Assembly (NCBI GenBank): GCA_963969595.1
Contig: OZ018408.1
Location: 30,380,108-30,444,107, forward strand
Direction: 5' to 3'
Length of the DNA: 64,000 bases
From: Neckera pumila
Lineage: Eukaryota; Streptophyta; Bryopsida; Hypnales; Neckeraceae
The notes under the pieces are model-generated. The model saw nothing but the letters and a program-made list of their open reading frames with translations, searched no databases and was not told where the DNA came from. This document shows, in pieces, positions 12,684 to 23,609 of this stretch; position 1 is the stretch's first letter; every line of letters begins with the position of its first letter. The translations under genes and the position numbers were made by a program.

Positions 12684-13340
12684 CTTTATTTTTCTTAGTT
12701 TTGAACTTTAAATCTTTATGGTGAAAAATTGAGTTGAGAATCTAGGGGACAAAAAGATTAAAAAAAAATTAATTTTCATACTTCAAAAAATTGTTAAGTA
12801 GAAGTAAATACAAGATAGAAGGAAAATCAAAATTATTAATATCTCTAAAATGGAATTAAAAGGCACTAATCCCAACAATATGATTGTTTTAGCAAGCAAA
12901 CTAAACTATGTGGAATTATTTTTTTTGAAAAATTATAGAAAATGCATTCAAAAATGAATCCTACAAGTTATTTGATCAAGAAGATGCTTTAACTGCCGAA
13001 AAACAAGATTGTCCATAACTTTCTCATAACAAATCCAAATGGGATGAATCACAGCTTTCTAGGTAGACAGAAATATATCTATGAGAAAAAAAAATTAAAA
13101 ATTAAATATTCAAATTTTTGTAAATTTCTTTTGCTGCCCCCTCTCCCCTCCCTTCCAAATATCGAGTTGTTTCAGGCATAACTTTTGTTCCCAGACATCG
13201 ATTGAAAATTATATTTCCACAAAGCTAATCATTTTTTCTATCTTCAAAAACAGTTTCAAAAAATCAAGACAAAATTTCAGCGCCTAAGTACCTGCCCAAA
13301 ATTCCATTTGTCCCCTAAAGGGACAATGGTCCTTTACGGG
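12684..13340 (+). mobile_element. TTAA-family element, left-truncated copy
   Basis: This starts mid-element directly after the preceding copy and runs to GGTCCTTTACGGG followed by TTAA (13341-13344). Roughly the first third is missing. It may be the right part of an older copy into which the 11759 element inserted. Confidence 0.7.
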
Positions 13341-13738
13341 TTAATCGCCTAATTCTAGATACACATGATCTAGATCTAGAAAACCGAAAAGGCCCCTCTT
13401 GCTCAATGTTAATAGGGGGGGGGATTTATCTCCAAAACTTGATGTGGCCTAGATGTTAGCCACATAGGTAAGTAATTTTCTAGATTTTTGGAGCAACACT
13501 CCACCAATTCCATTCGAGTCAGGTCCAAAGATTTGCCAATTCTTTTTTTTATTAAGGTAATCAATGTAACCTAAATGGATCAGTAAAAATCAATATAAGA
13601 TAATTATACCTAATCCCTTTCTAAAATTGCTAAAATTCCAACATGAATTCTTATCTAAAATTTATGGCTTCTATTCATGAGAGCCTATGATTGCTTTCAA
13701 ATATTTCTATTTTTAACAATTTAACAATTTATAGTTAA

Positions 13739-14924
13739 GAGCCACTTCACACTACGGCCGTCGGTCGAGAGTCCGTCGGTTTCCACCAATCAGATTTCAG
13801 AAACCCTGAAGTTTGGCCTCTCGAGCCTTCACACTACCCGCCACAATCCAATGTGGACTATTTTTTGCAAGACAGAAATGCTTCTCCGTTCTCTTCTTTC
13901 TCGCCTCTCCCTTTGTTATTTGTAATTTGTAATTTGTATTTTTAATTTTTAATTTTTAATTTTTAATTTTTAATTTTTAATTTTTAATTTTTAATTTTTA
14001 ATTTTTAATTTGTTATTTGTAATTTGTAATTTGTAATTTGTAATTTGTTATTTGTTATTTGTTATTTGTTATTTGTAATTTGTAATTTGTAATTTGTTAT
14101 TTGTAATTTGTTATTTGTTATTTGTAATTTGTAATTTGTAATTTGTAATTTGTAATTTGTAATTTGTAATTTGTAATTTGTAATTTGTAATTTGTTATTT
14201 GTAATTTGTAATTTGTAATTTGTAATTTGTAATTTGTAATTTGTAATTTGTAATTTGTTATTTGTTATTTGTAATTTGTAATTTGTAATTTGTAATTTGT
14301 AATTTGTTATTTGTTATTTGTAATTTGTAATTTGTAATTTGTAATTTGTAATTTGTAATTTGTAATTTGTAATTTGTAATTTGTAATTTGTTATTTGTTA
14401 TTTGTTATTTGTTATTTGTTATTTGTTATTTGTATCGCCATTGGGGTTTGAAACCTAATCTCCACCATGACAATGAGGAGTCTTTGCATTCAATGAACCT
14501 ACTTCACTTTGCATTCACTTTGGCATAGGATGCCCCCTTCTTGTTCCAATGCCATCCTCTTATTCCATTTATACCCTTCATATTCCTAGTTTGATGAAGA
14601 GAGCATGTGTTGTGATTTTTTTTCCAAGGCCATTTATGACCCCTTTTTCATGTTTTTTTAGCTTTTGCTTGAAAAATTTGCCATATGAGTGAGGCTTCAG
14701 AGGAAATTTCAGAAATTGGATGGACAAATGGAGAGAGAAGGATAGAAGTCACACATATGGTATAGGTTTGGACTTTGGGCTTGGCCTTTGGAGGCTTCAC
14801 ACTATGGCCGGCCAAAGGCTCCAAAACTTATCATTTGTTGCTCATTTCTTTGGACTCTCACCAAAAGTTTGGACTCTCAATCCCACGGCCTCTCGACTTG
14901 GACGGCCATAGTGTGAAGAGGCCC
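13739..14924. mobile_element. PIF/Harbinger-like non-autonomous element with satellite core
   Basis: The termini are GAGCCACTTCACACTACGG on the left and, inverted, GGGCCTCTTCACACTATGG on the right, flanked by TAA on both sides (13736-13738 and 14925-14927). A 3-bp TTA/TAA duplication is the usual mark of PIF/Harbinger elements. A second inverted pair (CTTCACACTA motifs near 13830 and 14795) lies inside. The centre is a ~520-bp heptamer array. No transposase is present. Confidence 0.75.
13915..14432. repeat. Heptamer microsatellite (TTTGTAA / TTTGTTA / TTTTTAA), ~74 units
   Basis: An almost uninterrupted 7-bp periodicity runs for ~520 bp. Three main variants occur in blocks: TTTTTAA near 13937-14010, then mixtures of TTTGTAA and TTTGTTA. 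It is not the plant telomere heptamer TTTAGGG; the GGG positions are replaced throughout. Confidence 0.95.
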
Positions 14925-14927
14925 TAA

Positions 14928-15851
14928 TTCCTAAAGTCCCAAGGTCATTTTTCTGTCAAAAACTACTCAAAGCTGCCAATTCTATTGTGTTCATCAAAGA
15001 AAAGAAAAAAAATTATTTTTTAAAATCCAACCGTAGGATCTTGTACTTAGCTTATCTCAGATCATGTGGTAAAATTTTTATAAAGTTTGACCGTACAGAT
15101 TAGAAGATATTAGCATTCAAAGTTGGAAGAAATTGTTTTTTTAAAACACCAGCTTGCAATTTTAGATGACTTTGACTGCCATTTATAAAAAAAATTGCAC
15201 TACACTTTGAATTTAACATTTTTTTATATTGAATGGTTGAGTTGAAAATCTAGGATAAAAATTTAAAAAAAAAATTTCTTGATTTTCATTCTTTAAAAAA
15301 TTGTTAAGTAGAAGTAGGACCAAGATTGAAAGAAAAACTAAATTGTCAATAGCTCTAAGATGGGATTAAAACGCTAATAATCCCAATGGTGAGATTGTTT
15401 TAGCAAGCAAACTTAGCCTTGTCAAACAATTTTTTTGAAAAATTGTGAAAATTGTATTCAAAAATGAATCCTATAAGTTAGTTTTTCAAGAAGATGCTCT
15501 AATTGCCCGAAAAATGAGATTGTCCATAACTTTCACATAACTAATCCAAATGGAATGAGTCAAAGCTTCCCATATAGATAAAAATACAATCTATGTGAAA
15601 AGAATTTAAAATTAAAAAAAAAAAAATTTTGGTGTAAGAAGATTCCTGTCCACCGCATTGAGAAAAAAAGGACCTTTTGTGCCATAACTTTTGCTCCTGG
15701 ACACCGATTGAAATAAAAATTATATTTCCATAAAGCTAATGTGTTTTTCTATCTTTACAAAAAGGTTTAAAAAATAATGATGAATATTGAGGCCGTAGTA
15801 GCCTGTCCAAAATCCATTTTGTCCCCTGAGGGGACAATGGGACTTCAGGGG
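14928..15851 (+). mobile_element. TTAA-family element (924 bp)
   Basis: The left end TTCCTAAAGTCCCAAGG follows CTAA (one change from TTAA, shared with the Harbinger-like element's TAA). The right end GGGACTTCAGGGG precedes TTAG. All family landmarks are present. The two elements abut exactly. Confidence 0.8.
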
Positions 15852-16289
15852 TTAGTTCATTTGGTGCCCGAAAAATGCACAAGGACAGAATTTGAATTAA
15901 TCTTTTGACTTCCAACAAGTTTTAACTAAAAATCAGAGTATTTAATAATAGGAACTTGTAATGCTCAATTGTTGAATATTAGGACATGTTTAGGTATGGT
16001 TACCTTAGCGTAACTTGGGGACTTCATCTTGAGCTTGCTTTGTAAAAATCTAATTTTTTTTACAGTAATCTTACCCCTACTAAATAGCCAGGTTAAAGTG
16101 ATCCCCTCATTCCCTTGCAGTTTGCCCCTGAAGAAAACACTGAAATTTTGATTTGTCACCCATGATAAAATTTGGAAATTCTGAATTCAGATTTACAATC
16201 ACAGGTCCCAAATTATCCACGAGAGGCTAAGAAATATTAAATTAATCAAGCACAAAATAGGGGCATTTTTATACATGTACCCTTAGTTG

Positions 16290-17549
16290 GGGGAATGAAA
16301 TGAGTCAACTCACCCTGGCCCCACTATACCCCTCCCACGAATCAGGACCGAGTTTCCCCAATCCTGCCACGTTTCACAGTTCCGTCCCCATCCAGTCATC
16401 ATTCATCCACTATTCATCCACTATTCATCCATCCATCCACCTCAGTCGTCATCATCGTGTTCCTTGTGTGCACTTGCTACAGTTGTAGTGCTAAGCCGTA
16501 GCTGGACCTCCACCCCGACCACCCGCCTTTTAGCTCCTACTGCGCACACATTCTCCAGCCCAACTGAATTTCTCCACTCATTCTCAAACACAGACATTCT
16601 TCCACGCAGAGCCTTCATTGCAAAGGTCCAGAATCCAGAATCCTGGTTGCAGTAGTAATAGTGCCGGCCATACTCTGGCAGAGAGAGAGAGAGAGACTAG
16701 CTAGTATACGTACGTAGAGAGAGAGACGACATCATTCAGCAGCTTTTGGAGTTCAGTTCAGTTTGCATTTGCAAGCCAAGCACATTCCTCATGCATGTTG
16801 TATGTACAGCTGCTGGTAGAGTTCACAGAAACAACGGTGAATCTTACGTTACAAAGCTCGGTATATATCCAGGTAGTATAAGCATGCGCGCTGGGGTACT
16901 ACGTCTTACTAAGTTACATGTCATGTGACCTGGTCTTCTAACTTGCACCTGCAATGGCATTACTGAAACACAATGCCATAGCGTTCACTTGGGTTTCGGG
17001 AGCCATTTCGGACACCGTTTCCCATGGTGTGCTCATTTCGATCAGGTGACCCAAACGTGACCCTCGCTCACTTATTTCATTGCTTGATCGAGCTCATGGT
17101 TGTAAGCTTCTCGTCGTTGTCGTCTTCTAGATCCGATCGCTAGCTAGCTCTCTATACATGTATAGCACTAGCTCCCTCTCTCTCTCTGGTACAGTTTGTA
17201 AAGAGGAACGAGTTGCGGGACGAGTTGCAAGACTTCAGATTTATCTGGAGGCACTGGACTGGAGAGTGCCCATTGTTTCTGAAGTTGAATTGAGGTTCAA
17301 GACCAAGCTTTTCCAAACGAACTAACTTAGCTTGTGCAGGTGAGGATCATGTTTACTTCCATTCGGGTTGATTGATTGATTTCGAGTGGAATTTCTGTTT
17401 TAGTACCGTTATACTCTTACTTTGGTCCTTGCTTGTACTTATAGACTGTAAGGAGATTCTTTGGAGCTTTCGTTGATTGTGAGGCTGAGAGTGTATTGGG
17501 GCTACTCCTGAATTAAGTGGTGTGAAATTTGGAAGTACAGGCTTCGAGT
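16290..17549 (+). promoter_or_regulatory. GC-richer 5' region of the GGCT2-type gene
   Basis: Base composition changes sharply from the AT-rich repeats to a balanced region with GA tracts (16680-16696 and 16717-16727) and a CT tract (17173-17188). It immediately precedes the first coding exon and probably contains the promoter and 5'UTR, perhaps with a leader intron. The short frames here (for example 16300-16488) are low-complexity and look incidental. No transcription start can be placed by eye. Confidence 0.5.
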
Positions 17550-19510
17550 ATGGTGCTATGGGTGTTTGGCTACGGGTCGTTAGTATGGAAGGCCGGGTTT
17601 GAGTACGATGAACGTGTGGTAGGGTTCATCAAAGGATATACACGTGTTTTCAATCAAGGTATAACTTAGACACTTGGGGTTCACCCACATTATGTGTGTC
17701 AGATTAGCATTATTGTCCCTAAGGACATGGAATATTTTCAGGAGCCAATCTTCAGTAAGAGATCAATGGGTGAACATTGCAGTTTCTTCTCACATTCCGC
17801 TGCCCGTGGCTAATGTAAGTTTCTGTCTAGGGTTGAAACAATAATGGCGGGTTTTGAGCGCTCTTTTCAACTTGTGAATCATTTAGGAGGTTGTTATGAA
17901 GAAATTTCTTTTTTATGGTTCTTTTTGTAGCTAGCACTGATCACCGAGGGACACCTGAGTACCCCGGGAGGACGGTCACACTGGAGCCGCAAGAAGGTGC
18001 ACGGACGGCGGGTTGTGCTTACCGAGTCTCTGGCTATGATGCTGAACAGCTTGTACTCTCGGTAATTCTCTTATGAGCTTGATCACTTTTGCTTTTAACG
18101 ATTGTTTTGATGAGTTATTAAGGACATGATTGAAGTGGAAACGTAGGAGTTTTACCGCTGCCCAACCTCGGTATTTGAGTGGCAAAAACTTTCTGTTTGT
18201 TGGTTTAGTGTTTTCCTCAGTCTAAGCATACCATTATATGCATTCATTGTTGTTCGCATTTTGAACTATGGACTTGATAATTCCGTCCGTAGGTTTGACA
18301 AGGTTATCAAGATGTTTCTTGAATCTTGAGTTTCTTAATTTGCCCTTTTTGACTGATCGAAGGCGCTTAAATTGGGCAGAAGAGGCATAGGCTATAACCT
18401 TCCTCTCACGAGCCAGCCCATGAGAGAGTGTGACATAGTTGCCTCAAAATCTTGGCATTGCCCAGTGTGCGAACTGCATCCATGTGTTTGTTTCCTTGGT
18501 GCTCATTTTTCTGTCAGTGTTTGTGGGTGCAGTATCTGGAGCTAAGAGAGTTTGAGTACGACATTCGGGCTTTTGTTGAGTTTTTCACAGTAAGCACTTT
18601 TGCACTTCTGTCACACGTTGCTTGGGATTGGTTCTATACTCTCACTGCACAATTCAACCCCTGACAAAACCTTGAGATCACGTGTGAAAGGCTTTGAGTC
18701 GACGTGACTGGGCTTTCTACTTGTGGTTTGCGTTTGACATACGTTGGTGTTTTTTTTCTTTTATTGCAGGATGAGTCACCAAATAAACCTGCAATTACAG
18801 GGGTTCTCGTGTACATTGGGTCCCCAAACAGATTGAAGAATCAGTACTACCTGGGACCAGCTCCTCTCCGGGATATGGCTAGGTGAGCGATAAGCTTGTT
18901 TACATGTGACATTGAAGAAGAAGTGTTAGTAGGGCTTTTTTTAAAATAACAATGCGGTTCCGTGTACTATTTGCGTTCCGTTTACTCCCCAATTGTGTGT
19001 TTCTAGAGCATGTTCTTACCATCTCCATTGATCATGGCAGTCAAATTGCGACGGCGAAAGGTCCTGCTGGTCCGAACTACGAGTACTTGTTCCGGCTAGA
19101 AGAAGCTCTCTGTGAAATTGGTAAGTCTTTCTTCATTGTGGTATACATTTGAGCTACTTTTTTGTTACATTGCTGCGTGTCACCATTGGGAATGCTTGTG
19201 ATCTTAGGACCGGAGTTCTTCTTAATCAAAAGGTTGGGTATACAAACATACGGCTTACTTTGGCTCATCTTCTTAGATGCAATGTTGAGATCTACGTTTG
19301 TTGCAATATGATGGTGCAGGTTGTGAGGATGAGTACATCATTAAACTTGCTAATGAGGTTCGAAAGTTCTTAAGAGTATATGAAGATGCCAAGCTCCTAC
19401 AAGATTTGGAACAAGAGAATTTGCTCCAAGTTTTTGAGGACGGGAAGTTGCCTCAAGGTTACAATGACAACGACAAGTACGAGAATTGCAAGCTGCTAGA
19501 GAATTGCTAA
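17550..19510 (+). CDS. GGCT2: Gamma-glutamylcyclotransferase, ChaC/GGCT2 type (6 exons, 226 aa)
   Basis: This cytosolic enzyme family releases 5-oxoproline from glutathione or gamma-glutamyl peptides in the gamma-glutamyl cycle. Exons: 17550-17658, 17931-18061, 18533-18589, 18770-18882, 19041-19120, 19320-19510. All introns (158-471 bp) are GT-AG, and the phases join into one frame. The protein opens [13 protein letters not shown], containing the family's substrate-loop [22 protein letters not shown] follows, then [10 protein letters not shown], which holds the conserved acidic residue the family uses for catalysis, then YYLGPAP and [17 protein letters not shown]. The start is chosen because plant homologues begin at this Met. 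Oddities: the usual Cys-Trp-Gly segment after TLE reads ARTAGCAY, so the tryptophan is missing. The C-terminal ~45 residues are an acidic low-complexity tail with LLQ/LLE repeats, longer than I expect for the family. Function by family: strong. Substrate preference: unknown. Confidence 0.9.
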
Positions 19511-19798
19511 GGAATTGCTAGACAACAGCAGCATTCTTTGTTCAAATTAATATTGTCCTCGTGAACCACCACATATCAATGTGGTCCATACTGGGTTCAT
19601 GAATTTGGTCAGCTAATCTCTAACCTATTTTTAAGCAACCTCGTAGGCAGTGTGCAATACTTTGTACACCGGTACATTCAACCTCAATTTTTATGCATCA
19701 CTGCCCATGCCGTGATGAGTTCTGTTCAACTTTATACATCAATAAGTGTGGAATAAGCTTATTTGGATTTGGCTTGTGTTTCATCACATGAACAGGAC

Positions 19799-20204
19799 TT
19801 GTCTTAGGAAGAGCAACCCACAGCAAGGGGCCAAAGGCACTCAACATGGGCAACGGGCAGGCCGTGGCTTAGAAATTGCGCCATGGCATGCATGCCAATT
19901 GCAAAAATATGCCTGGCCACTTCAAAAAATGAAGAGGGCATGGTCAAATGGAGAGTCTGGAATGCGGCTCCCCAAGCTGTTTAATAATCTTTTGAATCCC
20001 ACCTTTTGAAAGCTTCTCTTCAAAAGTTGGAGAGATTCTTTTTAAAAAGAATAAAATAAGATGTATGGTGCACCTTTTGACCACTTGGCAAGTCTTCCCA
20101 TGGGGTCGTGACTCTTCAATCAAAATGGCGGCATGCCAAATTACAACAAATCCTTATTTGGTGCCCCTATTTTGTGCATTAGCTATGGGATTGTTCTAAG
20201 GTAG
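19799..20204. mobile_element. Possible TIR element, ~405 bp
   Basis: The ends are weakly inverted: CTTAGGAAGAGCAACCCA on the left versus CTTAGAACAATCCCATAG inverted from the right, with GGGGC and CCAAA blocks just inside both. There is no clear target duplication. It lies ~290 bp beyond the GGCT2 stop codon, so it may overlap the 3'UTR. Confidence 0.4.
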
Positions 20205-20219
20205 AACAATCCAATGCCG

Positions 20220-20860
20220 TCAGTCATCCAGTTTCGACATCTAGTGGAACCTCCCATTTGCATTAGTCACCCATCCATTACCACGATCTTAGCAACCCTT
20301 TAATACCATGATAATGCACTTGGGGGAAGGGACATGGAAGGGTGTGGTTTAACATGGGTCTACCGAGTCACGTGTCACCAATTTTAGTCCCAACAAACTT
20401 TGAAAAAATATAGAAAATTCATTTCTTGTTGTAATGTCTTGACTCTACTTGCAAATGGCTTCTCTCAAACTTCTCAATCTTGAGTTGACAAATAGCTTCT
20501 CCAAGGTACCTACACTAAATAATGCAATTGGGTTGCCTTGACAATTAGGTTGCCTTACCCCAAGAGAAGTTACCTCATGTTACCTCATGATTCATGGCTT
20601 ATCCAGATGGAGGCACAAGCCATTCTCTGATCCCGAGCCATGAATCAATGTACCAACCCATGTAGCACACATGTTTCTCCACATCTCTGCATCCTTCTAT
20701 AGTAACTCGGGTGTTGATATAGTGTAAAATGTTCAGATATTAGTCTGGGGCAACCTAATTGCACTATTCAGTGTAGATAGCATATTTGCTTGGTAGTAGG
20801 CATGTTTCCCTTAATTCTTTTATTATATAGTCTGTTTGGTTGAGTTGACTTGAACCTTTA
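20220..20860. repeat. Dispersed repeat B, copy 1 (interrupted by a MITE)
   Basis: This aligns with 29190-29640 through words such as CATGATAATGCACTTGG and AATAGCTTCTCCAAG. The alignment breaks only at the MITE 20513-20773, which is absent from the 29-kb copy. Confidence 0.7.
20513..20773. mobile_element. 261-bp MITE with TA duplication, inserted in repeat B
   Basis: Terminal inverted repeats of ~26 bp begin CACTAAATAATGCAATTGGG on the left and, inverted, CACTGAATAGTGCAATTAGG on the right. TA lies on each side (20511-20512 and 20774-20775). The homologous empty site near 29563 reads ACTAGATAGC with a single TA. A TA duplication fits the Tc1/mariner superfamily, though the TIR itself begins CACTA. 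Confidence 0.8.
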
Positions 20861-21245
20861 GAGCATCCCCACTCTAGAGACGACCAAATGGCACGGCTAG
20901 GGAACATTTGGTGCGTGATTTGACCGAGCCCGGCCCATGTATCCTACAGCAACACGGGCTACGAACATGGAAAACCAGATTTACACGGTTTCCAAAGTGC
21001 CACCTCATGAAAACATGAAAGTGAAAACATTCATTAATGGAAAGGTCTCTTGAAACTTGGGAACAAAGAGAAATTAGCCCATACCGAGTCGCAAGCAAGG
21101 CTCTTCATTTGGCCAGGTGCTCATCAATTTTGGACGTGCCCGGCCATTTTTTGGTTTCACCGTGCGTGCCGTGGGGCACGCATTATGACCATGCACAGCC
21201 ATTTACCCAGTTTGAGCCACTTGTTGAGTTGGATTGGGGATGCTC
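20861..21245. mobile_element. PIF/Harbinger-like MITE (385 bp, TTA duplication)
   Basis: The left end GAGCATCCCCACTC and right end GGATTGGGGATGCTC are inverted copies, flanked by TTA on both sides (20858-20860 and 21246-21248). The interior is GC-richer than the surroundings and contains GCCCGGCC words. Overlapping short frames here on both strands do not look coding. Confidence 0.8.
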
Positions 21246-21752
21246 TTATGCTTTGCCATGAGCCCATGATTTCTAATTTTCTATTGCATCCAAGTTGACT
21301 TTTTTAAAGGCTGTGAATGAATAAGGGATTGGAGCATGTACGGTACTGATTTTTCAAATGGATTCACTTGATTGTAAAGTACCCATACTTGTGATGGCCA
21401 ATGCTCAGGAAGTGTGGAAGGGTCTGAGGAGGACGGTGTTGAATGTGCTTTCTCAAAGCTTTGTCTCCTCACTGCATGAGAAGCACTGGTTTCTAGTGCT
21501 TTGCATGGTGGTTTTGTGGTTTTGTAACGGTAAGGTAGTCTGCTCTAAAAGCAATATTTTAAGAGCTGATTGCACTGGGGAAGCTAAACTCCTTGAAACA
21601 ATTTTTAGTAAATTTTCATAGGAAAAAAATGGAATTGGCACCTAATTCAAGTCATTTCACTATTTCTGAACCTTTGTGGAATTAGTTACAATTTTTTTGA
21701 AGTTGAAATGCAGTGGTCACTAAAAGTGAACACCTCTTGAAATGTACATTGT

Positions 21753-22635
21753 TTGTACAATCAGGTACTATAATCTTACAACCGGCCAATATGACCCATT
21801 CACAAGTTTTTGGTACAATGTGCAATATAATTGGTATATTTTGGTAAGCAGAATTATCACACAATCCTCATGCAATTCCAATCAAGCACACAAAATTTCA
21901 GTTTCCAAAAAACTAAGTTCTATTTTTGATGAATTTCTAAAGTTTATTTTCATGTATTTACATAATATTTTATTGAGAACAATTAGTGATGAATTTTTTT
22001 AATCCGATTGCATAGATATGTAGGAAATAGCCATAAGCACATTTGTCATATTAAAAAACACCCCATTAAGTAACAAAATTATGAGCTAGGAAGAATTAAA
22101 TATGAAGCATCATAAGACCAAAATTTGTGAAATAGATATCTTTATATTTTAACGAGATTTTGCTATTTGATCCTCACACTATAACTACTTTTGCACATTT
22201 TAGCATGATGTTACAATCACTTTACCAAAATCTAATTAAATATCAAGATATCTATTTTACAAATTTTGATCATATGACGCTTCACATTTAACTTTTCCTA
22301 GCTCATATTCTTATTACTTAATGGGGTGTTTTTTAATATGAAAAGATGTGCATATAGATGTTCTCTACATGTCTATACAATTGGATTAAAAAAATTCATC
22401 ATCAATTTTTTTCAATAAAATATTATGTAAAACCACAAAAATTAACTTTAGAAATTCACCAAAAATGGAATTTTTCTTTTTTGAAACCAAAATTTTATAT
22501 ACTTGATTGGAATTGTGTGAGGATTACATGATAATTATGCAAGATAAAAAATTCCAATTCTTTTTCTATGGTATGCAAGAATCTTTGAATGCTTCAAATC
22601 AACTGGTTGTAAGATTACTAAACCCGATTGTACAT
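21753..22635. mobile_element. Foldback element, ~880 bp
   Basis: Long inverted arms are seen: TGTACAATCAGG...ATCTTACAACCGG on the left pairs with CTGGTTGTAAGAT...CCCGATTGTACA on the right, and CAATTCCAATCAAGCACAC pairs with the ACTTGATTGGAATTG-type block near 22503. Pairing continues towards a centre near 22200. It is a homologue of the interrupted foldback at 9565-11258. Confidence 0.75.
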
Positions 22636-23299
22636 TGAAGATGTATTTCTATATTAGAGGTCGCTTTTAGAGCACCCTATCTTGTTGACGGCTTTGATTT
22701 TGGTGAAAGTTTTTAGTAGAAAATTTGAAAAAAATTTGTCATTGTTTGGTACAATGAACAAAAATGAATTTGAAAAATTGTTTTTGTGAAATTTAGATAA
22801 AATTGGAAAAAAATTGTTTTTTTAGAAATAAAAAATCAATAATACTTCAACAAGGTCATTTTAACCACTGTTTAATAGAAATACATTTAAGGATCTCTTT
22901 AAAAAAATTGGATGAAGTCCATTTAATGTTGTTCAAATGAATTCATTCAGCTGTTACTTTATGGCAGTATGGCACTGTAGGCTCTTCACGGCTATTTCAA
23001 GATGTTAACTTCATGGCAACAAAAGAAAACAAAAAGATCTCCAATTCAATATTCTACAATAGTAGCGATAACAAAATATCTTGAGTAAAATATTCTATCT
23101 ATAATACCACTATAAAATAGACTTTGTTAAAAGATTTAAATATGATATCATATAGACCTAATAGCACAAGTTTCAACATATTAGATGTAATGATTATTTG
23201 CACATAATTTTGAATTATATGGCAAATTGTTACATTGGTTATATTGGTTAGAAAAGAGTCTCAAGTTCTTTGACGTATGATTCAAAAGTTGATAGTCTT
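22636..23299. other. AT-rich spacer, nothing recognised
   Basis: No gene, TIR pair or tandem repeat could be supported here. Confidence 0.5.
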
Positions 23300-23473
23300 A
23301 AGCCGCCGCTCTTGAAAAAAAAAAATCATTTTAAGATTTTTTTTTTAATTTTTTTTCAAAAATGACATGGCAATCGCTGTGGTACTTCAGCCAGCTACCG
23401 CAGCTGCATTTTTTGCAATCTGGAAATGTAGGGGAACTTGCAGCCCTCTAAGACCTTCAAATCCCCTCTAATG
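23300..23473 (-). mobile_element. CATTAGA-family MITE, partial inverted copy
   Basis: Read on the minus strand from 23473, this begins CATTAGAGGGGATT and continues with AGGGCTGCAAGTTCCCCTAC, aligning with the starts of the 35876 and 56181 elements. It then passes GCAGCTGCGGTAGCTGG into an A/T-rich tract. The far end is lost. Confidence 0.7.
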
Positions 23474-23609
23474 GTAAAGATAGATATGGGCTTATTTTAT
23501 GCGGTACCACATTTGTATGTTTATGTACTGTAGAAAATGCATGCTACTTTCTTTGTTATGAAAGGCTTAATTGCAATTCCTGAGCACTAATATAGTCATG
23601 GTTTCTCGT

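Noticed and set aside
13915..14432. Interstitial telomere array
   Set aside because: The period is 7 bp, but the units are TTTGTAA, TTTGTTA and TTTTTAA, without the GGG of plant telomeres.
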